A DNA stretch of 64,000 nucleotides from Hydractinia symbiolongicarpus (GCF_029227915.1 NC_079883.1:13454001-13518000); one strand, 5' to 3'. Numbered from the stretch's first letter, positions 1-12,300 are shown. Numbers and translations are program-made. The notes: generated by a model not told the origin, from the letters alone.

Positions 1-33
1 TACATTATAACTATAATCTTCATTAGATCAATA

Positions 34-612
34 CTAGCCGATAAGGCCCGTGGAGAAATCCACTTAAGCAGAAGGACAATTGAAAAATAGGTTACTAGAT
101 GTTTTACTGACTGACTTAACGAAATTTGTTTATTTTTTGTCTGTAATGTGTAGAGGTTGAAACGCTGGTCAAAATAATGTATAGGGTCATATGTTTTCGA
201 CGAACGCCTAAGGAGATGTAAGGATTTAAAAGTTTTTCACCGCTTGGGTAACTAGGGACACCCTGGGAACAATTTGGGTAAACTTTCCAAACCTGGGTCC
301 CCGAATCCGTTTCGGAATGAACGGGTTGATGAAAACACATTTTCTTAATCAGCGCTTCAAGGTCTATACGATGAAGGCAACAGGTATACCAATTTCTTTC
401 TTGTGTTTCGGCGGGGCCAAAATTTTTAAATCCTTAATCTCCTTTAGCCATCGTCGAAAACACATGATCCTATACATTATTTTGATCAGCGTTTCAACCT
501 CTACACATTACAGCCAACGGATTAACTAAATTTTGCCATTTTTTTGCATATGCACTGATGACGTCAGCAAAACATCTAAATCAACCTATATTTTCTATTG
601 TTCTCCTTGTGG
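34..612. mobile_element. Rearranged Helitron-like element with long inverted arms (copy A)
   Basis: The left edge (CTAG at 34-37, preceded by A, with a GTGGA/TCCAC hairpin just inside) matches the 3' ends of the intact copies at 14233-14920 and 21122-21812, read on the minus strand. After about 200 nt the sequence switches: from about 235 it follows the internal part and 3' part of the same family in plus orientation, up to about 612. Positions 60-240 and 425-610 are therefore near-complements and the copy is a foldback of about 580 bp. The 5' TC terminus and the right-hand 3' hairpin are missing. It codes for nothing recognisable; the small open frames here are by-products of the repeat. Confidence 0.65.
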
Positions 613-859
613 TTGTTATAGGAAATAAGCTAAAAGATTTTAGTTACTAAATAACCTCGTCCCCAGGACTTGTTAGGTTTTTTATGTCTGTACGGTTAAA
701 AAGACAGTTAATACTGCGTTTACATTCGAGCACAACTACGGATTCGAAATAAAATACCCGGATTCAAACGAAAACTTAATAGTTTGAAAACGGAAATCTT
801 TTTCACACTATCATCAATACGCAATTATGTGCAAGACATATAAATTTTGCAAAGTTTGC

Positions 860-1066
860 CCGTGAAAAAATATAGCCTTTAGAATTCCTTCAAACTTAAT
901 ACGTAATAAAATATAGCCAATGAATTCCTGCAAACATAATCCATGATAAATTATAGCCAATAGGATTCCTGCAAACTTTATCCGTGATAAAATATAGCCA
1001 ATATAATTCCCGCAAACATGATCCGTGATAAACTATAGTCAATAGTAATCCTGCAAACATTATCAC
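860..1066. repeat. Tandem array, about 41-bp unit, five copies
   Basis: The word TATAGCC (TATAGTC in the last unit) recurs at 871, 912, 952, 993 and 1034, a period of 40-41 bp. Each unit continues with an AATTCCTGCAAAC-like stretch and a TCCGTGATAA-like stretch, with point differences between units. The array ends about 115 bp upstream of the TATA box of the Kazal gene, so it may be part of that promoter region. No protein is encoded. Confidence 0.8.
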
Positions 1067-1179
1067 ACGATACAAACAATAATTAAATTACTCCCGAAGC
1101 GCAATTTATGTGAAATAGCACTGATGCGAACGGGTAACGTTTACGATACATTAGAGAATTGGTTATATATATATTTTTC

Positions 1180-1187
1180 TATAAAAG
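1180..1187 (+). promoter_or_regulatory. TATA box of the Kazal inhibitor gene
   Basis: TATAAAAG lies 43 nt upstream of the ATG at 1230. With the usual 25-30 nt spacing, transcription would start near 1210 and give a very short 5' leader. The sequence is a strong match; the start site is inferred. Confidence 0.6.
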
Positions 1188-1229
1188 ACCTCGCAACTCT
1201 AACTGTTTACTCTTCTTGTTACATTCACG

Positions 1230-2410
1230 ATGAAATCAGTTTTGATGCTCGCTTTTCTATCATTCGCCTACGTGGCAGCGCAAGGTAATGCTTTCTTAAC
1301 CAGTATCCATATTTAATATTTAGTATTTACATAGTCTGAATACTCATCTAGTTTTATTATTCCTCTGGTTTTGTGTGTGATTTGTTAGTTGGACTTGTAA
1401 GCTATGTAGCTGCTACGGTGTTCTTTTCATAATAATATCATTATGTATACAAAATAATTATTTAGAACAATGTTCGACAGATTGCAAAGATAAGAAGAGA
1501 CAACCAGTGTGCGGGTCTGATCAGAAAACTTATCCAAGTCTTTGTTTGTTAAACTGGATAAAATGCGAGAGCCAAGGTCGTGTCGAATTTAGTCACAATG
1601 GACCATGTCGTAAGTGGGTTTTTTGAGTACATTTTAAAGAAAAAGCTTCAGTTCCTAGAACATATCAAGGGACCGGTAAGGGAGTTTAAGATGTAAGTAG
1701 GAAGGTTTGCGGAAGTAAAAAATATATGGGGGCTTTGTAGTTAGTGGCAAAAAGGCGAAAGTTATCCGCGAGAATTATTTGTTTACCAGTTAGCAAAAAT
1801 TCATAGTGCATAGTTGTTGAGTGTATGGTGGAGCCAAAGTTGGAACGAACCCGTGAGATCAGGCGAACCGCTCTATCGTTTGTACATTGTTTTTGGGTGC
1901 AAAAATCGAGTTTGAACAGGGACACCGCGAGTACATTGTTTTTGGGTGCATTGTGGAGGCAAAAATCGAGTTTGAACAGGTACACCAGGCTAACAGCTCT
2001 ATCAATTTTTTACCTATCTGCCGCTTAAATGTTTTCGAAAGATTTAATGCTTAAATTGTGGAATAAGTTGAAAACCAAAACCACCCTTACAGGATATATG
2101 CTTTGGTAACTTTGTTTTTAGAGCAAAGTGCATGCTTCAATCGATGTTTGGATATAGCTGAAAAGTGGTGTGGCACGGATGGAATTACGTATCTTAACCT
2201 CTGTTACTTTTTAACAGCTTCGTGCAAAAAGCAAGGCAGCATTGGTATAGCTTATAAAGGAGCATGTGGTAAGATTGTATACACTTAAACATATAAATTT
2301 CCATACACTTAGTTCGGTTCGGTTGTAATTCATACATCGTATTTTATATTTTAGAAATAAGTCAGGCTGACTACCGAAGATACGAAAATTTCAGAAGATT
2401 TCTGTCTTAA
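1230..2410 (+). CDS. Secreted two-domain Kazal-type protease inhibitor
   Basis: Four coding exons: 1230-1284, 1466-1609, 2122-2268 and 2355-2410. All introns have GT..AG borders and are phase 1, as is common for secreted modular proteins. The product is 133 residues. Residues 1-17 form a hydrophobic signal peptide (MKSVLMLAFLSFAYVAA). Exon 2 encodes one Kazal domain with six Cys and the core PVCGSDQKTY; exon 3 encodes a second with six Cys and CGTDGITY. Exon 4 adds a short basic-aromatic tail. Kazal domains bind serine proteases through the loop after the second Cys. In domain 2 the position equivalent to P1 is Asp, and domain 1 has one extra residue between Cys2 and Cys3, so targets may be unusual. 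It could also be an antimicrobial or egg/mucus Kazal protein. An AATTAAA-like poly(A) signal follows near 2442. Confidence 0.9.
1882..1986. repeat. Imperfect direct duplication in Kazal intron 2
   Basis: The stretch at 1882-1926 recurs at 1931-1986. The second copy has a 10-nt insertion between GTACATTGTTTTTGGGTGCA and AAAAATCGAGTTTGAACAGG. It lies in the intron between exons 2 and 3 and explains the open frames seen there on both strands. Confidence 0.75.
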
Positions 2411-2994
2411 GACTCACTTTTGTTCAATTTGTAGACTACTTTAATTAAAAATTATTTTTTCAAGGTTATTTGTTTGTTTTTGCTGTCCTGCTGTTGTATA
2501 AATTCTAAGAGATATGCTGAAAAAAACCCTTTTTTTTTAATGAAACCCTGCACGGTTCTCATGACATTAAAGCAAAGAGGTTAAATATCATGGGTGTGAA
2601 AAAAGTATGCAAACTTTGAAAGTGAGGACGCACGTGCTTCTACTATGTAATCTATTTACATACGAACAAAAAAATACAAAGAAATCACGTGGCTAACATA
2701 TCAAGTGACAACAGCATTCGTCTTTGACCAAAAATGCAGCGAGAAGAGCACATAAATGAGAGGCAACTTTTCAACACCTAACAACAAAATCTATTAATGC
2801 ACTTATGTCGTATTTTAACTACACCTGTTTCACTAGCTACGCAAGGTATATTGGGATAGAAAAACTGAGCTTCCCACTTTACTCCTGAATCAAATAACCT
2901 GTAATGTTTTGTTTTTAATTTTGGAAAATTTTAAGATTTGCTTTGTGAGCGTGCTGCATTTTTTAATTCTGATATTTCGAGCACAAAGAACATT

Positions 2995-3570
2995 GGAATT
3001 ATCCGCATGCTCTGGATGCGATTGACAAAAAACAAATCCAGAAGCCAGAATGATGGCTCGTCCTATTACAACACACTAAGCATACACAGAAAATGTTTAT
3101 ATGCTAATGTTGGTTCGAACAGAGGAGTCAACTATTCGGAAATTTAAAACAAAATCACTCGTTTCCAAATGAACCAGAATCGAACAGTCAAGCTGACAAT
3201 AAGTTTCCAAATTGTGAAACTGTTAACAATGATTTTTCTTGGGGATGATGATTTCGAACTTAACACATTTATGATAAAACCTTTTCCTGAACAGGATTTG
3301 AACGCAACCTCAATCCCAGAACCTGTAGCGTTTTTTAAACATCCTCATATCAAAAATGCTACAGGCCCTTGGATGGAGGTTGTATTTAAACAAAAATAGG
3401 CGAGTTTATAACTACAGACCAGTACAGACATAGCAGGACTCGTAAAATTTCTGATACTTTATTTGGAATTTTGGCAGATTTGGCTAATCTTGAAGCAAAA
3501 TACGTTGAATATGTTATTCTTATGGAACTCACACTCCATAACACGTTGATCAAAAGCCCTAAATCAGCCA
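2995..3570 (+). pseudogene. Decayed PIF/Harbinger DDE transposase
   Basis: Fragments in shifting frames match the order of the Harbinger-type DDE domain. First comes a HALDAIDKKQIQKP-like stretch with the first Asp (about 3003-3045). It is followed by GSSYYN and an LYANVG strand (about 3057-3115), then GDDDFELNTFMIKPFP around the second Asp (about 3240-3290). Last are NYRP and RTRKISDTLFGILADL (about 3405-3480), where the third acidic residue, usually Glu, is Asp. A final ELTLHNTLIKS-like piece matches the family's C-terminal end. Stops and frameshifts break it in at least three places, so it is a fossil. Terminal inverted repeats and the expected 3-bp target duplication were not located. Confidence 0.7.
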
Positions 3571-3764
3571 ATGACTGCCGCTATTGCTGATAGTATTCCG
3601 AAAGATGGAGATATTCCGGAGGATCAATGGTGTGCTGAAAACGCTACTGTATCGTTTAATTTTGCTAATTGGAAATTGTTTTTTATTACTTTTTTGTTAT
3701 CTTTTAAAGAAAAATGCAAACGAAAAAAGTATGAGGAAAAAATATCTAATAATTTGATTATCAT

Positions 3765-4180
3765 GTCCATATAAATTTGTACTCCTTGTTTGGGTTGGAG
3801 ATTAAATGATGTTTGACCTTGGCCTTTTCGATGAGTATTGAAGAGATTTGACCTCTGGACCTCTTCATGTACGTTGGTAAGATTTTTGAGTAAAAAGTGG
3901 GAGTGATTAAATTTGATGAGCGCTGATGGTTGTTGCATAGGTTGCAAAACGTTTGGTGCCAGCGATTCATTCTTTGATGAGGTGGAAAGCAAATCTAGTT
4001 TCTTTTTGGCAATTAACTTTTTGGGGTGTATCGGCGTTCCTACCATAGAGATATTTTTCTCCATCTTTCTCTGTTACCTCTTCTGGTGTACTATTTCTTT
4101 TCAAAGTGTCTCTGCTCCTAGCACTTCCGATAACTACAATAAAAAAAGTTGTAGTAAGAATCACCTTGTCTCTACCCATT
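3765..4180 (-). pseudogene. Possible Harbinger partner protein (BESS-like) remnant
   Basis: On the minus strand two overlapping frames together give SKNESLAPNVLQPMQQ, then FLLK, and after a one-base shift ILPTYMKRSRGQISSILIEK. This resembles the short C-terminal BESS-type motif (Phe-Leu-x-Leu-Leu-Pro followed by a basic helix) of the MADF/Myb-like second protein of PIF/Harbinger transposons. It sits next to the transposase remnant in the divergent position expected for that partner. The match is weak and no MADF domain was recognised; it may be chance. Confidence 0.28.
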
Positions 4181-4184
4181 TTAC

Positions 4185-4358
4185 TTTTTACTTGGCGAGT
4201 GCAACTCGTTTCATACTCGCCGATTGTTTACAAATTCTAAGAATAATAAATAAAAGCGACGCTACCTCAATGATACAGAGAATCCGACCAGCGGGGTCCA
4301 GGGCCTTCTTTTTTGCATCATCCTTAATATAAAAAAGCAAAATGGTTCCTGGAGACGA
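4185..4358 (-). repeat. Dispersed repeat, family 2, copy 1
   Basis: Read on the minus strand this runs from a TCTCCAGGAACC start, through a TTGCTTTTTTATATT stretch, to TTATTATTCTTAGAATTTG and an AGTATGAA..GTTGCA end. The same order and wording is found on the plus strand at 46760-46932, and the first 60 nt recur at 47038-47098. Copies in three places show that it is an interspersed element, probably non-autonomous. Confidence 0.6.
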
Positions 4359-6368
4359 CGTTGCGTAAGAACCCAATTGCTTTTGTGTAATCTTGGAGAT
4401 AAAGAAACGTTTTCTTTCCTCCAAGGTATAATTTATTAGCCCTTGCCCGCTATTAATAGCCTTCTCCTTTGTCATCTCTTGTCTCAACTGTGCGCTTAAA
4501 CCGTTTATCTTTGTTTTTTCTGAAAAACTTATTGTGTCCAAGGCTGTCACAATCTCTGTGCACCTCGTTCATAGCGCACTTAGAATAATCGGAGTGGTTT
4601 AGCTACATCCCATAACCAAGGTTTTTTTTCTAGCATATCGATAATCATAGGTTACCTTTTCATCGTTTTAATCTTTTGCTGTCTTTGTTTTTAGATCCTT
4701 TTCTCGTTTTTTTTAACCTTTTCCTTGTCAGTGTTTTCAGCATTTTACTCATTACGTTGTTTTTCAAAGGTTTCTCTTGGGGTTGATAAGAATCATCTTT
4801 TGAATCAATTGATATGACTGACTTTTTTTCTTCCAACTAATGTGTCTAAACTACTCCTGTTTTTTTTTGTTTGTTTGTTTAAAACTAACTTTTGCCACGT
4901 TAAATTAGAGGAAAACCAAAATCCATAAACCAGACTCCCGTTAATAATTAGAGGAAACAAATTCCTTCATTTTTGGTAAATGGTTAATTCGCGTTAATTA
5001 GAGGACACGTCAAATTAGAGAAATGACGGCATTCTGACCAGATTAATATTTCATGCTGAGAATATGGCGAGCCATAAACAATCTAACCTGTCTTATATAA
5101 CCAGCCTCTTAATTGCAATTGTCATATAGAAAGAAGAAGTTGTTAAAATCCTTTACATGCACGCAACCGCGGCCCTTGCAGTCAAACCTGCTATAACAAC
5201 CACCTGCATAAAAGACGGCTACCTGTCTTAGACAACCTCATTTAGGACCCTCCCCCAATGTTTTTTATGGTCATTTTCTGCTCTATAAGACGACCAACGC
5301 GACCAGCGACTGCTATTTTTCATCCCCCAGACAAATATTTTTGACTTACATTTTTTAGTTTAAAAATTGTTTTTTTAATTTTGCAGTCTTTTCTCAAAAA
5401 AAGTCTATTTCGTTTTCTGAAAAAATTATATATTTTTTTTAAATCATAGTGTTTGTATAGTATCAGCAAAAAAAATCAGCTGGGAAAAGTTGCACATTAC
5501 AACAACCTAATTAAGACGAACAATTTTCAAGCTATGTATTTTTTTAAGTATCAGTTGGACTGTGGTAGGGGGGCCAATTCCTCAACAGAGCCAACAACAA
5601 AAACACACACCTTAATATGAAGGGCCATGTTTAAACAAATGCTTGCGTAAAGCATTGAGACACTTTATAAAATTTTCTACGAACAACTTTAAATGCCCCA
5701 GGTCATTGCTCTACTAACACTTGGCACCTTTATCATGTTAAATACTGCGCATACCTTTGTATTTACATAACATTACTTCCTTCTGGTAAGCAGTTATCGT
5801 CACATGAAAGCGTTCTTAACATACTATTTGTTATTTCCATATCGTTAAATGAAAATGTGCAATGTATCAATACATTGAAGCACACTGGAAGGTCAATAAT
5901 GCAAGGTTTAGACAGTGGCTGTTGTAAGACGACCACTTGATGTCCAGGACTGCCACTCTTTTCCTACTCCCCGGTTTGGTCAGTCTTGGCATCAACAGAA
6001 ACTTTGCTTCAAATGCAAACACGACAAAAAAAGTAATGTTTGCAGGCCACAGCTTAGTGACTAAATTTTGTAAAAGTGGCTAATAATTAAAGAATTTTAA
6101 GCAAAAAATTTTACCCTTACTTACCGACCTTATTTTTTATTATCGACTTTTTTGCCAATAAAAATTTTCCATTTTTTATTTAGTTTACCAGTAAATCTTC
6201 ATTATTATAAAAAAGAATAATTTCAAAAAAATATAAATCAACCTATTATTGACCCCCTATCAGTTTTTATTAATTACGGGTTATTTTCTCCACCCACCAG
6301 CTCCCTCCCCCCGGAAACGCTGACCTGACCCTATCGATATCAAAAATGCGATCGGGTTTCAAAACAAA
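4359..6368. other. Gene-free interval upstream of the zinc-finger gene
   Basis: AT-rich sequence without a supportable gene. Around 4900-5030 a short AAATTAGAGGA-like word occurs several times. Around 5179-5300 and 5895-5960 there are transposon-end-like stretches (CAGTCAAACCTGCTATAACA, and a GTAAGACGACCACTTG-like stretch) that could be the two ends of an eroded MITE. The promoter of the zinc-finger gene should lie in the last few hundred bases; no TATA box is obvious. Confidence 0.4.
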
Positions 6369-9300
6369 ATGGCTGAAGAGAGTGAAGGGGAACCAAAGAA
6401 GGTATTGCTATCTGAGGATGAAGAAGAAAAACAGGAAAGATTTGATAATCACGACAGAAATGTAAACGAGGAAAAGCAAAACGAAACTACAAGATACAAG
6501 GTAGAATTATATTTCTGATGCCTATATTACCTAACTTTATCATAAGAGTAGCAACCTATAATGTTTTTTCATGGGGTCAGAAAACGATTGGTAAACAACT
6601 TACCATATATATTATATCTAGCTTTAGTTAACATTGAGCTTAGCTAGCTAGCCACCTGCAGCTATAGCTAGGTCCATTTATTTCCTGCTCAACTTAACTT
6701 TAAGGACAAGCAATATATTATTACCCTAGCTAGTATTTATATATCCTGTACAATCAAAGAAGAATGGAAGGAAACAGACTATCATTATTATCCAGTATAA
6801 AGCTAGCTAAATCCTAGAAAATAAGGGCTAGTTATCTTTGTTAACTAAAGTGATAACTGGTGCATGCATATATAAAAATACCTTCAATTAAATACCAACA
6901 GTTAATAGTCAATTTTCAAATCTGGGTTAAAATTGATCAAAATATTCTGCATCAAAATTTATGGAAACATGGTAATTTTTTAAGTTTAGACACTAATTAC
7001 AACATAGAACATTAAAAGTTTGGTTACTATGGCGAAAAGTAACTAAACTTTTAATGTTCTATGAAGAAAGGACCTTGCAAATCAACTGCACTTAAAATGT
7101 CTCACTGCACAGTTGAATCCTGTTCTAATAGTCATAATGGTCTTCCATTTTTTATCTTATATGATTTTGCTAGTAAATCCAAATCTGCCAGTCATTTTCT
7201 TCAAAAGTTTCTTTGTTTTGTCTTTTTGGTGATGTTACCTGGGATCTGAGAATAATAGCAAGGTTGCTAGATACCTACTGAATCATACCTACAGAACATT
7301 TGGCATGAAATACGAAAAATGTTTTTAATAGATTATATACCATTTTCACAGTGTCAATTACTCATGTGTAAGATCGGTAAATATTTAGCATGATAGGTAA
7401 ATATTAATTTACTGTTAAGAGAGTAGTAGGAAAATCTTAAATATATAATAAGAAACAGCACATTCTCATAGACTTTTTTTGCAGCACCTGCTCAGTTTGT
7501 TGTATGTTGCATGCAACTACTATATTTATATAAGTTTAACAGCATGTTATCATAAATTGCATCGTTATGCATGAAGGTATTAGTGCAAATAGAACATCGA
7601 GTGTTTTAAAATCAGGTTGTCTCATTTGCACTGCATTCACAGTTGTTGGGAAAAATGACTCAATAAACCAATAAAAATAACTGACATCTTCTCCCACATA
7701 AATAATGATGTCCAATTTCCTAAAATGCGTATCAACAGCATTTATATAACAGCATTTTATAATTTATAAGGTATGATGCTCCACATTGTTTTGATTAGTG
7801 TTGCAAGTTTGATGAATATCTATGCGATATGCATGCTGCCATTCTAATTTATGTCAGCACTCAGCAATTGCAATGCAAATGCTGTGGTGTTAGCATAAAT
7901 TTATAAAATATGCCAGCAAATTTTTGCTGGTGTGAGTTTATAACCTGAACATACAAATATTTGCTATTATGTTTTTCTTGCTAAATTTACTTACGTGTGC
8001 GTATGAGCGTGTAATTACAAAACAAAAAATAGAGTGATGACATAAATCACAAGCCTGATGAAGTTATGTGCTGCTGGTGGTAGTTTAAGTTTTTTACAAA
8101 TAATAATGAATAACATAAATATATAGCTAGAAACCATAAAATAAGTTAAAAATTGCACTTGTAAATTCTGATGAAATATTATTTGAGCCCAATAAAACAT
8201 AATAAACATTTCCATATGTAGCATCAAGTTAATCACAAATTTCTGCTTTTCCATAAAGTTACAGTCACTTCAAAAAAAGAAAACTTTGATGTCCTAAACT
8301 AAAGCTTTATGCAAGAGATTTGAAGACCTTTGTCACACGATCACATCTATCACATAAATTCTGGCTACAGATCTAAGAAAATAATTATAATTCTTAAATC
8401 CATTCAAAGTCAAATAGGTGTTATTAATCCCAGAAACAATTTAAGTTTTTTTTAACTTCAATATTAGTTTATAACCTTTTTAACATTCCAGTTTGAATAT
8501 TCAAATTTTTAGCATGAGCCATGAGGATTCCACCTCTTGTTAAAGTGAGTTCCAGTAGAATTTTAGATTCTTTTTGTCAACTATATTTAGGTCACAAATT
8601 TTATTTATAAAAAAAAAAACAGCAAGCAACTTTAATTGTGAAGAGGCAGCTCTAAAAATAAATATTTTATTCCTGGTGGTCACAGTGACCACTGAGAAAT
8701 TTAAATATGGCCAGTCAAGTCAATTTCTTCTGCAGTCAAAGAATCAAAATTATAAATTACAGAAATATTGTAATGTGACCCAAATTTAACAATAATGAAC
8801 CCATTGTAATAGCAGGACTCTTTAATTAAACGTAGCTACTTATGGGTTGAAATGCTTTAAAAAATGAAAAAACTCGCACACTTTTTAGCAGTAATACAAC
8901 ATTGACACTTTATTAAAAATTCGCATCTATGATTTTTAAGGTGTGAAGTAATTAGTTACCAGGCTCACTTTTTCATGATCTTGATTCTAGTGTCAGCATT
9001 TATTATATCGCCTTTTCTACCTTTTTCGTTAAGTGTGCCTAAAGTTAATTTTCTTTGTGAAATGTGATATTTTGTGCTTCCAAATTTCAAACGACATCTG
9101 GAAAAGGGGGGTTGCTTTTTGACAAGTTTGTTTGATAATACTAACTTATCATGGATCTGTAATAAAAAGTTACATTACGTTATAAAAACATTTATTTTAA
9201 AATTAACAAAAAAGCCCTTTAGAATAGATATCTTGTATGGAAAAGACAATAATAAAGAAGAGGTGAATTATATTTAGACTGCAAGTTTGTTATTATCAGT

Positions 9301-12300
9301 ACAGTCTGACCCTGTTTTCTGGTACATTCTGAGGCTGTGTTAACTGTCATTACTTTCTGCTGACCATCGAAGTACAGAAATACAAGTATTAAATCCCATC
9401 CTTGTTTACCGGATTTGTTTGTAAATTTCCTAGTGAAAGCATCACTAAGCATTGTTTGGGGTTTAATTAAAATTTAATGGCCAATATAAAACATAAACTA
9501 CTTTATAATAACACTTCAACTTTTCAGTTACCTGATCATAATCTATTTAGCTGTATAACAAATGTAGCACTTCCACATTTGGTGTAAGGCATCGATAGAT
9601 ACCACTGAATTCACAGGTAGAAGAAAAATCGCACCCTTTTGTTGTATGGGAACAGAGGGAAATGTCTAAACCAATACACTCCTCTGTAAACGAAAAAAGT
9701 GTAATAGTAAAAGAAAAAATATTTTATTGAACCACCGGGGAGAGAAAGAATTCAAATTTTTTAGTCAGTGACTGTTGACCAGCTGTTATTTTAAGCTCTG
9801 AGATTTGAAGACCTTTGTCACACATTCGTTATTACAATATTATTAAAAGGTCTGGTAGCGGAACGCCTGGAAAGTTCTGAAATTTTAAGGTCTCCTAGAA
9901 ACTTCTGAAAACTTCGGAAAAAGTTGTCTTTTTAACTTTTTTTTTCAGACCAATTTAATTACTTGAATTATGCAAATAAATGTCTTGTTTAGTGTGAAAA
10001 CTAAAAACATTTTGATTGAAAGTCTGAGAGAAATAGTATGTAAACTATCAACAGTTGTATAGAACTCATTTTTTTGTCAATCTTTGTTATTCATATTGTT
10101 TCCTTTTCTCCTGGAAATCCTGCAAAATCTTCTGAAATATCTCCTTGAATTTTATTTTCTAAATTGTTTGGCAACGCTGTTGTTTAAAAATGGTTTACTA
10201 GGCAAGGGTATCAAAAAATGTGTAGATAAATTCAATCACTGTAAAATCACAAGTATGCAACCCTCCAAATATATTATTTTGTCTTTGTGAGTGTGACCAA
10301 ATAAAAACCTACAATAGCAAAATTTCAACTATTCCAAGGTGTACAAATATGAGGAATTGATGCAAAATAATTCTGTTGGAACAGATTTTGTTAAAAAATC
10401 CAGAGAGCTGGAGATAACAATAAATGCATTATCTATTTTGTTTCCTCTGTAAAAACGTTTTTTATTTTCTGTCAAAGTGTACTTTATTTTTAGTTGAAAA
10501 TACACATTTTTATTTAGCTTGAAAGTACATATTTTTATTTCTTGTTGAAATGTCTCTTTATTTCCTGTTAAAATTTATTTTTACATTAAAGAGCTTTTCT
10601 CTTGGTATTTTAAATGTTGTTTTTGTTAATGCCTGTTAAAATGTGGTACGGTTCAGCTTGTTTGAGATTTAATTGAATTTACTTCATTGTTAAATTTTAT
10701 TGAAACATACTCTAAAGCAACACTTGTTTTCTTGGCAAATTAAAATCACTGTCTAAAAATCAATGCTTTCATGATTAAATTTGTAAAAAAAAAAAGGAAT
10801 GAGAGAAAGCTGCTCCCACTATAACATTTACCAACATATAAAGATGTTTTTCGACATCCCTGTGGTTAATGCAAATAACGCTGATGTTTTGTCAGTTTTT
10901 AAAGATGACCCTTCTGTTTTTACAAATATATTATACTGTATGTTTAATACTTTCTATAAATAAATCATGTTGTTGTTTAACTCCCTAAGTGAAAAGGGGG
11001 AGGGACAAAGCTCCCAACTTTTCTATTGAAATTTGTGGTGGCTTTCAGATCAAATTGTGTGGACATTTAAGTGGTTTGTATAATGTAATTTAATTTTTAG
11101 TCATATCTCTTTTCCACAATGTAAGTGACCGTGTTTTAGAAACTATCAAGTCGTTTTTGGATGAGAAGTATTAATTTTTGTTATTATTAAGAAATATTGA
11201 CACAGGTTAAGTATTCAAAAAATAAACTTGATATTTACATACAAATTTTTGTTTTTCAATGAGAGTCCTGTAAAGAGTTTATTTTTACATGTCTGAATAT
11301 GATACTTCCCCAAACAAAAGTGGCCACTTGCTATCTTTCTTTCTTTCTCTTGATTTTTTTATGGGAAATGTAAACAGTTCCATATTTAAAGATTGGTGGG
11401 AATAATATTTTGTTGATCTTGCAAGATTGCATACATTTTTTGAAAGCTTGAAATTTCTGATACTCTTTTTCTGTTATAGTAAGTCAGTGTTGTGTTTGCT
11501 GTTATAAGATTCGTTGTGGTATTTAATCATTATTGAAAAAAAAATTTGTGTCGGGTCCTCTAAGCTGAAATTTTCTGTTATAAATTTAGGTTTGACATAA
11601 ACTGATAAATACCTATTTAGGTTATCTAAATAGAGGCATTATTAAAATTTTTCTTTTTATAGCCTTTTTGCAGATTAAGCTTTTCTATCAAGAGTTCAAA
11701 ATTGTTCGAAATTCTACACTTTGAAAGCAAAGGATTGTGGACAGAGTTGTCCTTAACATTTCAAAAAAATAATCTTCGTCACCCTTTATGTATTTTCAGT
11801 TTACCATAATCCCTTTTTTAAATTGCGCAGTTATTGTTTACTGGGGAGATAACATTTTTGCTGAGGTTTACTATTACAACGTTATCCATAGGATTTGTTT
11901 TCTGCTTTTTTTAAAAATCTCCATGGTGATTTTACTAGAGCCATATATTTAGTTTGCTAGTTTTTATAATTTACAATGGACGGGTCATATGGTTCGTACA
12001 TATCTACGAGCACACTGGATATATGTTATGTTTGTTCATAATGATTGGAAATACATTTTATAACTTTTATCCTATCAAAAAAGTATAATCAACAGCAATC
12101 TCTTATGTTTGAAAAATGTGCAATGTGATTTGTTTGGACTTGTGTCTTAGCACATACTGGTGCCTGCTACAGAAGCAACTGCCTAAAGTTTGAGTATTAT
12201 GGTAGCATTAAATATAGACAAACAAGGAAAAAGTTAACAAACGCAAAACAAAAGGGTGTAGTCGCTGTTCTACTTTGAGCAAACTTTTTAATTGTAACCT

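Noticed and set aside
317-529. Small frames near the left edge on both strands
   Set aside because: They lie in the arms of the inverted Helitron-like copy and mirror each other because the arms are complementary.
3913-4332. 139-residue plus-strand frame
   Set aside because: It runs across the antisense of the possible Harbinger partner remnant and a dispersed repeat; no domain seen.
5179-5990. A MITE between the two transposon-end-like stretches
   Set aside because: The ends are too diverged to align by eye and no target duplication was found; only noted in the interval description.
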